Positions 1 through 7,990 of a stretch of 64,000 nucleotides of DNA are shown in pieces. The stretch comes from GCA-2794515 sp034436155 (GTDB lineage Bacteria > Chloroflexota > Anaerolineae > Aggregatilineales > Phototrophicaceae). Each line of letters starts with the position of its first letter. Position 1 is the stretch's first letter. The stretch is from positions 1 through 64,000 of the forward strand of contig DAOTVP010000072.1 of assembly GCA_034436155.1 (NCBI GenBank), read 5' to 3'. The translations under genes and the position numbers were made by a program. The notes beneath the pieces were generated by a model. It saw only the letters and a program-made list of their open reading frames with translations. It searched no databases and was not told where the DNA came from.

Positions 1-95
1 GTCTCATCCGACACTGTGGACAGTTCGACTATATTCCTGAAGCCAGACGGTATTTCAATGCCAATTATGAGCAGGCGCTTCAATTACTCCTTTGA
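1..95 (+). CDS. C-terminal end of an unidentified protein (truncated by window edge)
   Basis: Reading from base 3, an open frame runs 30 codons to a TGA at 93-95 and has protein-like composition (HCGQFDYIPEARRYFNANYE). The start lies outside the window. The end does not resemble a CydD or ABC ATPase tail, so it is probably not the partner of the CydC-like gene downstream. No function can be assigned. Confidence 0.5.
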   Translation, partial: LIRHCGQFDYIPEARRYFNANYEQALQLLL

Positions 96-211
96 CGACT
101 TTGCAAAAGCCCTTGTAGCGATGTTAAAGTTATTTACAAGATGTCAAAAACTTGCCTTATTTCAGCATAAAATATAAGATAGTGACACTGATTGTGATAG
201 GTTTAGGACGA

Positions 212-217
212 TATAAC
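212..217 (+). promoter_or_regulatory. Possible -10 box (TATAAC) for the SH3b gene
   Basis: TATAAC ends only four bases before the ATG at 222. Transcription from it would start at about the start codon, giving a leaderless mRNA, and no Shine-Dalgarno sequence is visible there. No good -35 hexamer is seen at 16-18 bases, so this rests on the -10 alone. Confidence 0.3.
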
Positions 218-221
218 ATAC

Positions 222-1562
222 ATGCGAAAATCATTATTACGTTGGTTGATAATTATCACCATCACCACAGTGAGCCTAATGGTGACAATCGCGCAACAAT
301 CCGCGCCAACCTGTGCCGATTATTTGACACAATTTTATAGTATCGCCACCGAATTATGTTTATCTGCGCCCGATAATTATGTGTGTAATGCGGGCAATCC
401 CCCGCTCGCAGAACCTGCGGGTCCGGTCAGTAATTCGCTCGGCACATTAGGGGCGATCGTCCAATTGGATGCGCTGACCAGTTTGCGTACCAGCGCCTTC
501 ACCGCCGATGGCAGTAATGGCGGGTTAGTTTGGGTGCGTTCACAAGTCAATCGTTTTCGGGCGATATTGCTCGGTGATTCGCATATTCGAGATGTATCAC
601 CACCCAATACACCTCGTTGGAGCAATATTATCCTGACCACACAAACCCCAACACAGGGGTGCTTTGCCCAACCGTATAGCAGTTTCACCTTTCAGGCGAG
701 TGAACGTTTTGAGCCGATTCGGTTGGTCATCAACGGGGTGACATTGGATGTCAACGGCGCTGTCATGGCGCTCACCACGCCCACTGAAACGGTCTTCATC
801 GTTATAGAAGGGGTGATGCGGGCATCGGCTTATGAATCATCGCAATTGGTACTCGCGGGGCAAGAAATTCGCGTGCCATATATGAATAATGATTTTAGCG
901 CCCCCGCCAGCCCGCCACCCTTGCCCATGCCCTATACCCCCGCTTTATTAGCCTATTTTCCGATTAGCCTATTGGATAGACCCGCCTATCTTCCCCAACC
1001 GGGCTATGTCGTCACCGATGCGCGGGTGAACTTGCGGACGGGACCGTCCACACGCTTTGATATTATCTACGAAGTCCCGCGTGGACAAATTATGACTATT
1101 TTGGGCATAAACCCCGCAGGCGATTGGTATCATGTGCGCCTTGCCAATGGTCAAACAGGTTGGATGTCTGCCGAATTTTTAGAGCGCAATCATGGCGCGA
1201 TTAGCACTGTTTATGATCGCACCCCGCTACCACCACAACGCTATGGCGAATTAGGCAATCACGCCACCGTGACGGCGATGGGCGGGGTCATCATGCGCCA
1301 AGCGCCTGATGCCAGTTTTCCGCCGATGATGACTGTGCCTGTCGGTTCAAAATTGGAATTATTAGCGCGTAGCCCGTATAGCCCGTGGGTCAAAGTCGCA
1401 TTTCAGGGTGTTGTGGGGTGGGTGGCGTTGTTATCGCTCGAAACACAAGCGATTGTCGAGGCATTGCCAATAGACGATGCTGTGCCAACCCTAGCCGTAG
1501 CTGGTCCGACCGTCATATTTGGGGGGGCATTCCCAGATCCGCGTTGTTATCCGAATTGTTAG
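222..1562 (+). CDS. Secreted protein with two C-terminal SH3b domains
   Basis: This is a 446-residue exported protein. Residues 1-25 form a signal peptide (MRKSLLRW, then a hydrophobic run ending near TIAQQ). Residues 30-225 form a cysteine-containing extracellular domain I do not recognise. A proline-rich linker (228-260) precedes an SH3b domain at about 262-322 with the typical VNLRTGPSTRFDIIYEVP signature and a GWMSAEFL ending. A weaker second SH3b follows at about 348-406. Bacterial SH3b domains usually bind cell-wall or polysaccharide ligands, so an envelope role is inferred. It lies 12 bases upstream of the CydC-like gene and may share its transcript, although a functional link is not obvious. 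Confidence 0.8.
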   Translation: MRKSLLRWLIIITITTVSLMVTIAQQSAPTCADYLTQFYSIATELCLSAPDNYVCNAGNPPLAEPAGPVSNSLGTLGAIVQLDALTSLRTSAFTADGSNGGLVWVRSQVNRFRAILLGDSHIRDVSPPNTPRWSNIILTTQTPTQGCFAQPYSSFTFQASERFEPIRLVINGVTLDVNGAVMALTTPTETVFIVIEGVMRASAYESSQLVLAGQEIRVPYMNNDFSAPASPPPLPMPYTPALLAYFPISLLDRPAYLPQPGYVVTDARVNLRTGPSTRFDIIYEVPRGQIMTILGINPAGDWYHVRLANGQTGWMSAEFLERNHGAISTVYDRTPLPPQRYGELGNHATVTAMGGVIMRQAPDASFPPMMTVPVGSKLELLARSPYSPWVKVAFQGVVGWVALLSLETQAIVEALPIDDAVPTLAVAGPTVIFGGAFPDPRCYPNC

Positions 1563-1574
1563 GGGTGATGTTAT

Positions 1575-3305
1575 ATGAGCAAGCGACAGGCATTTTTTCG
1601 GTTATTAAACCTTATTCGCCCATTTTGGCGCGGGATGCTCGGCTCGATACTGCTCAGTTTGGCGACTATTGGGAGTAGCGTGAGCCTGATGGCGACTTCT
1701 GCTTGGTTAATTTCTACCGCAGGATTGCAACTCGGCATCGCTTCGCTGGGAGTTGCCCCGCCGATGGTGCGCTTTTTGGGCATTGCCCGCGCTATTTTTC
1801 GGTATTTAGAACGGCTTGTATCGCACAACCTCACATTTCGCTTGTTGGCGCGGTTGCGGGTGTGGTTTTATCGCGCTATAGAACCGCTTGCACCTGCTCG
1901 TCTGATGAGTTATCGCAGTGGTGATTTATTGGGACGGGTTGTTTCGGATGTAGAAACGCTCGAAAATATCTTTTTGCGCGTTATTGCGCCACCTATTGTG
2001 GCATTGTTCATCGGTTTTGCGATGACGTTATTCATGATCGGATTTGATCCTTTCATCGCGCTGATATTTGTATCGGGGTATTTGCTCGCGGGAACGGCAT
2101 TGCCATTTTTGGCATGGCGCACAGGCGAAGCTGTTGGCAGGCGCTATATCACCAAACGGGCAGAACTCAACACCTATTTAATAGATACCCTACAAGGAAT
2201 GGCAGATATAGTGGCGTATGGTGATGAATTACGCCAATTGGCTCATCTCAATGCGCTTAATGATGATTTAATTCAAACTGAATGGCGCATGGCATTTTGG
2301 GATGGCTTACAAACTGGGTTGTCGGTTTTATTAGTACATCTTACTGCGTGGGGCGTTTTGTTAGTGGCGATTTCGCGGGTGGACGGTGTCTTTTTAGGCA
2401 CACTCACCCTAGCAACAATTGCCTCTTTCGAGGCGATTCAAGCCCTGATTCCAGCTGTGCATCATTTAGGCGAAAATATCGCCTCTGCACAACGCTTATT
2501 CGAGGTGATAGATACCGAGCCACCCATCCACCTATCTGAAAAACCCCTATCGCTACCTGCACAACCGATGACCCTAAACATGGCGGATGTTACCTTTGGG
2601 TATCAATCAACTACCCCTGTTTTGAAGCAGATTAATCTGAATTTACTATCGGGTAAGATGATTGCCATCGTCGGTGCGAGTGGCGCAGGAAAATCTACCC
2701 TGACACATCTGATATTGCGCTTTTGGGATGTAGATGCAGGAAAAATTAGCCTGAATGGAGTGGATATTCGTCATCTCCATCCCGATGAATTACGCCGTCA
2801 CTTCAGTGTCATGACCCAACGTACCCATTTATTCAACACCACCCTGCGCGAAAATATTAGCATTGCCCGCGATGGCGTGACGGAAGCCGATTTGTATCGT
2901 GCTTGTGAACAAGCACAATTAATGCCTTTTATCCAAAAATTATCTGATGGTCTTTTGACTGATGTTGGAGAATTGGGATTTGCATTAAGTGGTGGGGAAC
3001 GCCAACGGGTGGCGCTGGCGCGGATGTTGATCAAAGATGCGCCAATCTGGATTTTGGATGAACCGACTGCCAATTTGGATGCTATTACTGAAATGGCGAT
3101 CTTAGAGACAATTTTGGGGGTGCGCGGTGATAAATTGGTGTTACTCATCACCCATCGCTTGACGCATTTAGATCGTGTAGATGAAATCTTGGTGTTGGAA
3201 GATGGTCATCTGGTGGAACAGGGGACACATGACCACCTGATCCGCCAACAAGGGGCATATTGGCAATTGTGGCAATTGCAACAAAGACGTATCGCCGTCA
3301 GATAA
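1575..3305 (+). CDS. cydC: CydC-like thiol/heme-type ABC exporter (TM domain fused to ATPase)
   Basis: The protein has 576 residues, normal for CydC. The first ~300 residues are a six-helix ABC exporter domain carrying the RYLERLVSH and LEPLAPARLMSYRSGDLLGR segments typical of CydC. The nucleotide-binding domain follows, with Walker A GASGAGKST near 368, signature LSGGERQR near 471 and Walker B WILDEPTAN near 491. CydDC exports cysteine or glutathione for cytochrome bd assembly and periplasmic redox control. The usual partner CydD is not next to it: upstream is the SH3b gene. A homodimeric lipid or drug exporter is the alternative. The stop overlaps the convergent rsmG stop by eight bases. 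Confidence 0.72.
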   Translation: MSKRQAFFRLLNLIRPFWRGMLGSILLSLATIGSSVSLMATSAWLISTAGLQLGIASLGVAPPMVRFLGIARAIFRYLERLVSHNLTFRLLARLRVWFYRAIEPLAPARLMSYRSGDLLGRVVSDVETLENIFLRVIAPPIVALFIGFAMTLFMIGFDPFIALIFVSGYLLAGTALPFLAWRTGEAVGRRYITKRAELNTYLIDTLQGMADIVAYGDELRQLAHLNALNDDLIQTEWRMAFWDGLQTGLSVLLVHLTAWGVLLVAISRVDGVFLGTLTLATIASFEAIQALIPAVHHLGENIASAQRLFEVIDTEPPIHLSEKPLSLPAQPMTLNMADVTFGYQSTTPVLKQINLNLLSGKMIAIVGASGAGKSTLTHLILRFWDVDAGKISLNGVDIRHLHPDELRRHFSVMTQRTHLFNTTLRENISIARDGVTEADLYRACEQAQLMPFIQKLSDGLLTDVGELGFALSGGERQRVALARMLIKDAPIWILDEPTANLDAITEMAILETILGVRGDKLVLLITHRLTHLDRVDEILVLEDGHLVEQGTHDHLIRQQGAYWQLWQLQQRRIAVR

Positions 3306-4011
3306 TCGGTTTTTTGGTGGGAATGCCCGGTTTACGAGGATAATCGGACGGCGTTTTGCCTGTTTTAGAGATGACCACCAGATGATGCGGTTCATCAAGC
3401 GTGGGTAACATCACGGTTTCGATTTTATCGAAGCGCCCGCCCAAAATTTTGAGCGCCCGCCCCGAATCGGTCACTTCATCTTGAGCGGTGATACCTTTCA
3501 TGGCAATACAAATCCCGCCGATTTTTGCCAACGGCAACATATATTCGACCAACGCGGGCAACCGTGCAACAGCGCGTGCCATGACGACATCATACTTCCC
3601 ACGTTGATTCGGCATTTGACCCGCATCCTCGGCGCGGGCATGAAGCGTAGTCGCATTTTTTAAGCCCAATGTGGCGATAACGTGGTCGAGAAATTTAATC
3701 TTTTTGCCTGTCGCTTCGAGTAAGGTGATATGGATATTTGGCGCGATGATCGCCAACACCAACCCAGGAAAACCCGCCCCCGTCCCAACATCTATCGCTT
3801 TTTGGGGGGTATCGAGTTTGAGCAATGGCACCAGGGATAGCGAATCTAAGAAATGCCGTATCGCAACGGCTTGTGGTTCGATAATCGCAGTCAGATTGGT
3901 GTGCGCGTTCCATGCGGTTAATTCTTCGGCATATTTTTGGAACATCGCCAATTGTGTGGGGGGAATATCTAACCCAAATAGGGTTTTTGCATGTTGAATC
4001 AATACATCCAT
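3298..4011 (-). CDS. rsmG: 16S rRNA (guanine-527-N7)-methyltransferase RsmG
   Basis: RsmG uses S-adenosylmethionine to make m7G527 in the 530 loop of 16S rRNA. The protein (237 residues from the ATG at 4011, MDVLIQHAK) has the family N-terminus with YAEELTAWNAHTNLTAI and the SAM-binding motif DVGTGAGFPGLVLAI, followed by LLEATGKKIKFLDHV. The frame extends 15 codons upstream to 4056, but that extension is not family-like, so the internal ATG is preferred. It converges on the CydC-like gene with overlapping stop codons and lies 67 bases downstream of the secreted Ser/Thr-linker protein on the same strand. Complete and intact. Confidence 0.95.
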   Translation of the reverse strand: MDVLIQHAKTLFGLDIPPTQLAMFQKYAEELTAWNAHTNLTAIIEPQAVAIRHFLDSLSLVPLLKLDTPQKAIDVGTGAGFPGLVLAIIAPNIHITLLEATGKKIKFLDHVIATLGLKNATTLHARAEDAGQMPNQRGKYDVVMARAVARLPALVEYMLPLAKIGGICIAMKGITAQDEVTDSGRALKILGGRFDKIETVMLPTLDEPHHLVVISKTGKTPSDYPRKPGIPTKKPII

Positions 4012-4078
4012 GACATATATCTTATCCAGAGGGAGATGGTGACTCACTTGCCCCATCTCGCCTCATTGTATGATGAAT

Positions 4079-5143
4079 CTAACGTGGGAAGGGGGTGTAT
4101 CCCACAGGGGTATTATTGGGATTGCGCGTAATGGTGAAGGAACAATTGCCCGTCAATTGCGGATTTTCTGTTCCCGGACCGAATTCATCATAACCATCGC
4201 TAATGGCTTGATTCCAATAGAGTTTATAATCGATTTGATACTGACCGGGTTGCAAATTCCCCGCGACCACATAATAAAACACCCAATAATCGCCATTGAT
4301 AAATTCGATGGGGGTACGCACCACATTGCTGAATGGATTGCCCCATGCGGCAACTGCATATTGTGCGTTGTTGATATGGTCGAGCATCAATTCTTCGGTG
4401 GCGGCATACCACGACCAGAAAATGATGATGGTGTCGGTATCATACAACAAACCGGGTTCCGCCATTGGGTATTGATTACATTCGGCAAAAATTAAACCGG
4501 GTGTTTGTTGACGCGGTTTGGTCACAGATTGCGAGGGTCCGATTTGCACCACAGGCGTGGTTGTCGGGCGATAACCCGGATTAATCACCCCACCGAAAGG
4601 CGATAAGATCGAGGGATAACTCACGGTTGTCGTTGTCCTACTCGATGATGTAGTCGATGTACTGGTGCTACTGGTAGATGTACTGGTGGATGTTGTGGTT
4701 GGGGTGGTGGTAGATGTACGGCATCCGTCTTGAATGTCGTCCACATAATCGGCATAAATGGTCGAATTGGCATTGCCTTCACGCGCAATCGCCACATACA
4801 TGCTCCCCACTTGGTTGGCGGCGACCGTTGTGCCTGTGGCGAATGTCACCGTCTCGGTGGTGCGGAAATCGCCCCCAACCGATAAACGTCGCAGTGTCGA
4901 GAGTGCCGTCCCGCCCCCACGCGAAGCCGAGAAGATCTGAAAGTAAACATCGTAGCCTGCTTCGATTGTACCCGAAAAATCAATCACAGCTTGCGTTTCA
5001 CATAACACAAAAAAGAAATTGATGGTTGATGTGTTTTCTTGTGTGCCAGTGTTGTCTTGTGCCAAACTCGTGCTGAATGATGCTAATGCCAGCATAACGA
5101 CCATCACGAGGGCTATCCATTTTTTAGAGGAAAGATTTAACAT
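4079..5143 (-). CDS. Secreted protein with Ser/Thr-rich linker, function unknown
   Basis: The start at 5143 (MLNLSSKKW) is chosen because an AAAGGAG Shine-Dalgarno sequence sits about six bases upstream; an earlier in-frame start at 5197 lacks one. The 354-residue product has a signal peptide ending near STSLAQ. Next come a ~110-residue beta-rich domain beginning INFFFVLCETQ, a low-complexity Ser/Thr tract of about 45 residues around 4620-4720, and a C-terminal domain (about 220-354) with IFAECNQYPM and aromatic-rich strands. The layout of two extracellular domains joined by a flexible, possibly glycosylated linker suggests a surface protein. I do not recognise either domain. Confidence 0.75.
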   Translation of the reverse strand: MLNLSSKKWIALVMVVMLALASFSTSLAQDNTGTQENTSTINFFFVLCETQAVIDFSGTIEAGYDVYFQIFSASRGGGTALSTLRRLSVGGDFRTTETVTFATGTTVAANQVGSMYVAIAREGNANSTIYADYVDDIQDGCRTSTTTPTTTSTSTSTSSTSTSTTSSSRTTTTVSYPSILSPFGGVINPGYRPTTTPVVQIGPSQSVTKPRQQTPGLIFAECNQYPMAEPGLLYDTDTIIIFWSWYAATEELMLDHINNAQYAVAAWGNPFSNVVRTPIEFINGDYWVFYYVVAGNLQPGQYQIDYKLYWNQAISDGYDEFGPGTENPQLTGNCSFTITRNPNNTPVGYTPFPR

Positions 5144-5285
5144 CCAAAACTCCTTTATCCAGTTAGGCGAAATGATGCCCCTCTCTATTCTAATCATTTC
5201 AATTCAAAATAAAAAGTGACAAAGCGCCTATAAAAAAATTGATAAATCATAAAAATCTTAAGCCTTTAGTCGGTATAAATTAATT

Positions 5286-5291
5286 TATAAT
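5286..5291 (+). promoter_or_regulatory. Candidate -10 box (TATAAT) of the thioredoxin-fold gene
   Basis: A perfect TATAAT lies 50 bases upstream of the ATG at 5342. The hexamer 17 bases further upstream (CCTTTA) is a poor -35. The transcript would carry a leader of about 40 bases with AAAGGGAT as ribosome binding site. Confidence 0.35.
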
Positions 5292-5341
5292 GGTCGTAGA
5301 GACGAGAGAATAACAAAGACCATGCACAAAGGGATAACACC

Positions 5342-5821
5342 ATGTCTACCCGAATTTTAGAACAAGGTCCGCAACTTTTGACAACGATGCCCGATTTCCG
5401 CCTGCCTGATTGCAATTGGAAATCGTATGAATTGAGCAACTTGATGGGTGAAACGGGTTTACTGTTAGCATTTATTGGCGATATTTGGCATCCTGCCAGT
5501 GTGCGCCGTGTGATGTGGTTGCAACATCATACCCCCAAATTTGCCACATTAGGCACACCAGTAGCCATTATCGTGCGTGATGAAGCCAAGATGTTGTATG
5601 GCTTCCAGACCAGTAGCCCCTTGCCAATCCCATTCCCGTTATTAGCCGATACCAAAGGCGATGTCCATGATGATTATGATATGGTCGGTCTGACGGGTTT
5701 GCTCTTACTGGATAAAAATCACCGCCTACAAGCCAAGTGGATTATCCCCGAAGACCGCGTGTGGGTCAAATTGCCCCAGCTGGTCGCCGAAATCGAATTG
5801 TTGCGAGGCGTATTAGCTTAG
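5342..5821 (+). CDS. Peroxiredoxin/AhpC-TSA-fold protein lacking the peroxidatic cysteine
   Basis: This 159-residue protein aligns by eye with the AhpC/TSA redoxin fold. It has a start like PDFRLPDCNWKSYELSNL, a strand GLLLAFIGDIWHPASVRRVMW where family members carry the T-P-x-C active site, a later AIIVRDEA strand, and a cis-Pro-like PFPLLAD segment. The catalytic cysteine position reads HPAS, so no peroxidatic Cys exists. The only cysteine is in the N-terminal PDC segment. It is therefore unlikely to be a normal thiol peroxidase and may have a structural or regulatory role. An AAGGGAT ribosome binding site precedes the ATG. It is probably monocistronic. Confidence 0.7.
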   Translation: MSTRILEQGPQLLTTMPDFRLPDCNWKSYELSNLMGETGLLLAFIGDIWHPASVRRVMWLQHHTPKFATLGTPVAIIVRDEAKMLYGFQTSSPLPIPFPLLADTKGDVHDDYDMVGLTGLLLLDKNHRLQAKWIIPEDRVWVKLPQLVAEIELLRGVLA

Positions 5822-5886
5822 TAAGGTTGTCATAAAAACGCCATTAACTTATAATATCCCTCATGTATTCACATGAGGGATTTATT

Positions 5887-7212
5887 ATGTTTACCAAAAT
5901 GAGCATGACCAACTTCAAATCATGGGCAGAAACAGGTGATATTCGCCTTGCTCCACTCACTGTCTTTTTTGGCGCGAATAGCTCTGGAAAAAGTAGCCTG
6001 TTGCAGATGCTTTTGTTGCTCAAACAAACCACAGAATCCAATGATAGAGGATTAGTTTTATCAACAGGTAGCATTCAAACAGGTTATGTAAATTTAGGAA
6101 CACCGCATGAAATTACATATCAAGATACCACAGAAATGACCCTCTCGGTATCTTGGAATTTTGAAGGCGAAATTAAAATCCCCAATACAAATGTGGCACT
6201 AAATCACTTAGATTTTTCGACAACAATCTATGCAGACAAAACAAAAACAAGTGTTAAACAAATTATATATCAAAGCGAACATTTTAATGTTCGTATGCAA
6301 ATTGACGATAGCAATGAATATTCACTTAAAGTGAATGTTAATGGAAATGAGGCTGAAAGACCACAAGGGAGACCTCGAAAATGGTTTATTCATCCACAAA
6401 AAAGTTATGGATTTTCAGACCAATCTATCCGATATTATAAGGATGCAGATTATTTAAATGATATTATTTTAGAATTTGAACAACAATTTGGGCGTTTGTA
6501 TTATCTAGGACCCCTGCGTGACTATCCACAACGAATTTATACATGGGCGGGAGAAAAACCCTCATCGGTTGGCTTAAAAGGTGAATTTGCTATTCCTGCG
6601 CTATTAGCAGGTAAAGACCAAAAAATATACGATGGAAGAGGTAAAGGGCGACATACTCTACAAAAACGCATTGCCGAATGGTTTGTAGAAATGGGGTTGG
6701 CGCATTCATTTGAGACAAAACCACTTGTCACAGGTGGCATTCAATACGAGGTTCGTTTACGTAGAACGCACAGCAGTCCACCTGTCTTAATGACTGACAT
6801 GGGTATTGGTGTATCACAGGTGTTACCTGTATTGGTACTATGTTATTATGTGCCAAAAGGGTCAACAATTATCTTAGAACAACCAGAGCTTCACCTTCAC
6901 CCATCGGTACAATCTCGGCTTGCAGATGTATTTATAGATGTTATCAAAAACCGTAATATCCAAATTATTGTTGAAAGCCATAGCGAACATTTACTTAGGC
7001 GGTTACAACGGCGTATAGCAGAAGAACAAATTACTAAAGAAGATACAGCTATCTATTTTTGCGATGCGCCAGATGGTAAATCCATTATAAAATCACTAGA
7101 AGTTGATGAATTTGGGAATATCCGTAACTGGCCCCACGGTTTCTTCGGTGATATGACTGAGGATATGTTCGAGATGGCACAAGCTGGCATCAAGCGGAAA
7201 GCAAAACAATGA
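5887..7212 (+). CDS. ABC/SMC-type AAA ATPase with DUF3696-like C-terminus
   Basis: The 441-residue product (start 5887, preceded by GAGGG at seven bases) begins MFTKMSMTNFKSW, the N-terminus of overcoming-lysogenization/RecF-like ATPases. Walker A is GANSSGKSS near residues 30-38. An ABC-like signature region MGIGVSQVLPV lies near 304, Walker B IILEQPELHLHP near 325 and an H-loop VESHSEHLLRRL near 362. The end resembles DUF3696. The stop overlaps the next gene by four bases (ATGA), so ATPase and PIN-like protein are translationally coupled. The gene is clearly AT-richer than its surroundings: bases 6241-6300 contain only 15 G/C. Such ATPases commonly power nuclease partners in phage-defence modules; that role here is inferred. 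Confidence 0.85.
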   Translation: MFTKMSMTNFKSWAETGDIRLAPLTVFFGANSSGKSSLLQMLLLLKQTTESNDRGLVLSTGSIQTGYVNLGTPHEITYQDTTEMTLSVSWNFEGEIKIPNTNVALNHLDFSTTIYADKTKTSVKQIIYQSEHFNVRMQIDDSNEYSLKVNVNGNEAERPQGRPRKWFIHPQKSYGFSDQSIRYYKDADYLNDIILEFEQQFGRLYYLGPLRDYPQRIYTWAGEKPSSVGLKGEFAIPALLAGKDQKIYDGRGKGRHTLQKRIAEWFVEMGLAHSFETKPLVTGGIQYEVRLRRTHSSPPVLMTDMGIGVSQVLPVLVLCYYVPKGSTIILEQPELHLHPSVQSRLADVFIDVIKNRNIQIIVESHSEHLLRRLQRRIAEEQITKEDTAIYFCDAPDGKSIIKSLEVDEFGNIRNWPHGFFGDMTEDMFEMAQAGIKRKAKQ

Positions 7213-7709
7213 AACGAAAAATTCTTGATACCAATGTGATTATTAACGCCAGTGGTAATAAGTCACCTCAGACAAAAGAAGCGTGTGTAGAAATCTGCCT
7301 TAAATTATTGTTTCAATTTATGGCAGGATATTCTGGGCTAAAAATTGTTATTGATACTGGTTCGCATGGTAGTGATATTCTTGAGGAATATCAAAAGCAA
7401 TTTAAGTATTATGAAGGCACTTATGGAGCAATATTTATTCAATGGTTATTGAATAACATCATGAATGACCAATATGTGATACAGATACCTATCACACGGA
7501 TTGATGAAGATGCGTACGAAGAATTTCCAAAAGATACAGAGCTAAAAAAGTTTGACCCAAGAGACAGAAAATTTATTGCTGTTGCGATAGCCCATTATCA
7601 ATATGAAGACCAGACTGCTCCGATTGTGCAATCTGCTGATATGAAATGGAAAGATTTTATGTCAGCATTCGCTAAGCACAATGTCGAAATCGAATTCATT
7701 TGTGATTAG
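7209..7709 (+). CDS. PIN-domain-like nuclease, partner of the upstream ATPase
   Basis: The protein has 166 residues and carries the spaced acidic residues of a PIN nuclease. These are D7 in ILDTNVIIN, E59/E60 in ILEEYQ, D119 in DPRDRKFIAVA and D144 in QSADMKW. PIN domains cleave RNA with metal ions bound by these acids. No antitoxin-like gene is adjacent. Instead the gene overlaps the ATPase by four bases, so the ATPase probably regulates or delivers the nuclease. The base composition is as AT-rich as the ATPase gene, which suggests joint acquisition. The 3' end overlaps by 14 bases the remains of an ECF sigma gene on the opposite strand. Confidence 0.75.
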   Translation: MKRKILDTNVIINASGNKSPQTKEACVEICLKLLFQFMAGYSGLKIVIDTGSHGSDILEEYQKQFKYYEGTYGAIFIQWLLNNIMNDQYVIQIPITRIDEDAYEEFPKDTELKKFDPRDRKFIAVAIAHYQYEDQTAPIVQSADMKWKDFMSAFAKHNVEIEFICD

Positions 7710-7950
7710 TCAACACCCCCAACTGCTTGCTCAAAAATACTTTTTCTCGGTCATTCAGACACAACCCAATGGCGCGTGTATACGCGCTTTTTGCGTCCAC
7801 GATGCGCCCTGCCCGCCGATATAAATCGGCACAAGTGGCATGATAAGGGTGATAATTCTGCAATGTGGGGATATTGGCTAATGCTTCGAGTTGGATAGAA
7901 CGGATAGCTAACGCCATGCCGAGCCAATTCGCCCAAATGTTGCGCGATGG
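7696..7950 (-). pseudogene. C-terminal remnant of an ECF42-type (SigJ-like, DUF6596) sigma factor
   Basis: About 73-85 codons on the minus strand match the C-terminal helical extension of ECF42 sigma factors: YHPYHATCADLYRRAGR, DAKSAYTRAIGL and NDREKVFLSKQL, the typical YHLxHATRADLLRRLGR pattern. The sigma2 and sigma4 regions are absent, because upstream there is only a terminator and then the serine hydrolase gene. It is therefore a truncated remnant. Its end coincides with the end of the AT-rich ATPase/PIN module, which fits the module having been inserted beside or through an older locus. Confidence 0.65.
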
Positions 7951-7960
7951 CGCGGGGTGA

Positions 7961-7986
7961 AAAAATCCCCCATGACGGGGGATTTT
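7961..7986 (-). terminator. Rho-independent terminator after the serine hydrolase gene
   Basis: Read on the minus strand, an ATCCCCC stem, a GTCAT loop and the complementary GGGGGAT are followed by a T run. It begins five bases after the stop of the serine hydrolase gene. Confidence 0.85.
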
Positions 7987-7990
7987 ATGG

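Noticed and set aside
152..340. 62-codon plus-strand frame overlapping the start of the SH3b gene
   Set aside because: Histidine-run product without features; the SH3b frame with a signal peptide explains the region.
4620..4720. Low-complexity repeat region
   Set aside because: It is the Ser/Thr linker of a secreted protein in frame, not a mobile repeat.
7209..7709. VapC-type toxin-antitoxin
   Set aside because: No antitoxin-sized gene is adjacent; the gene is coupled to a large ATPase instead.
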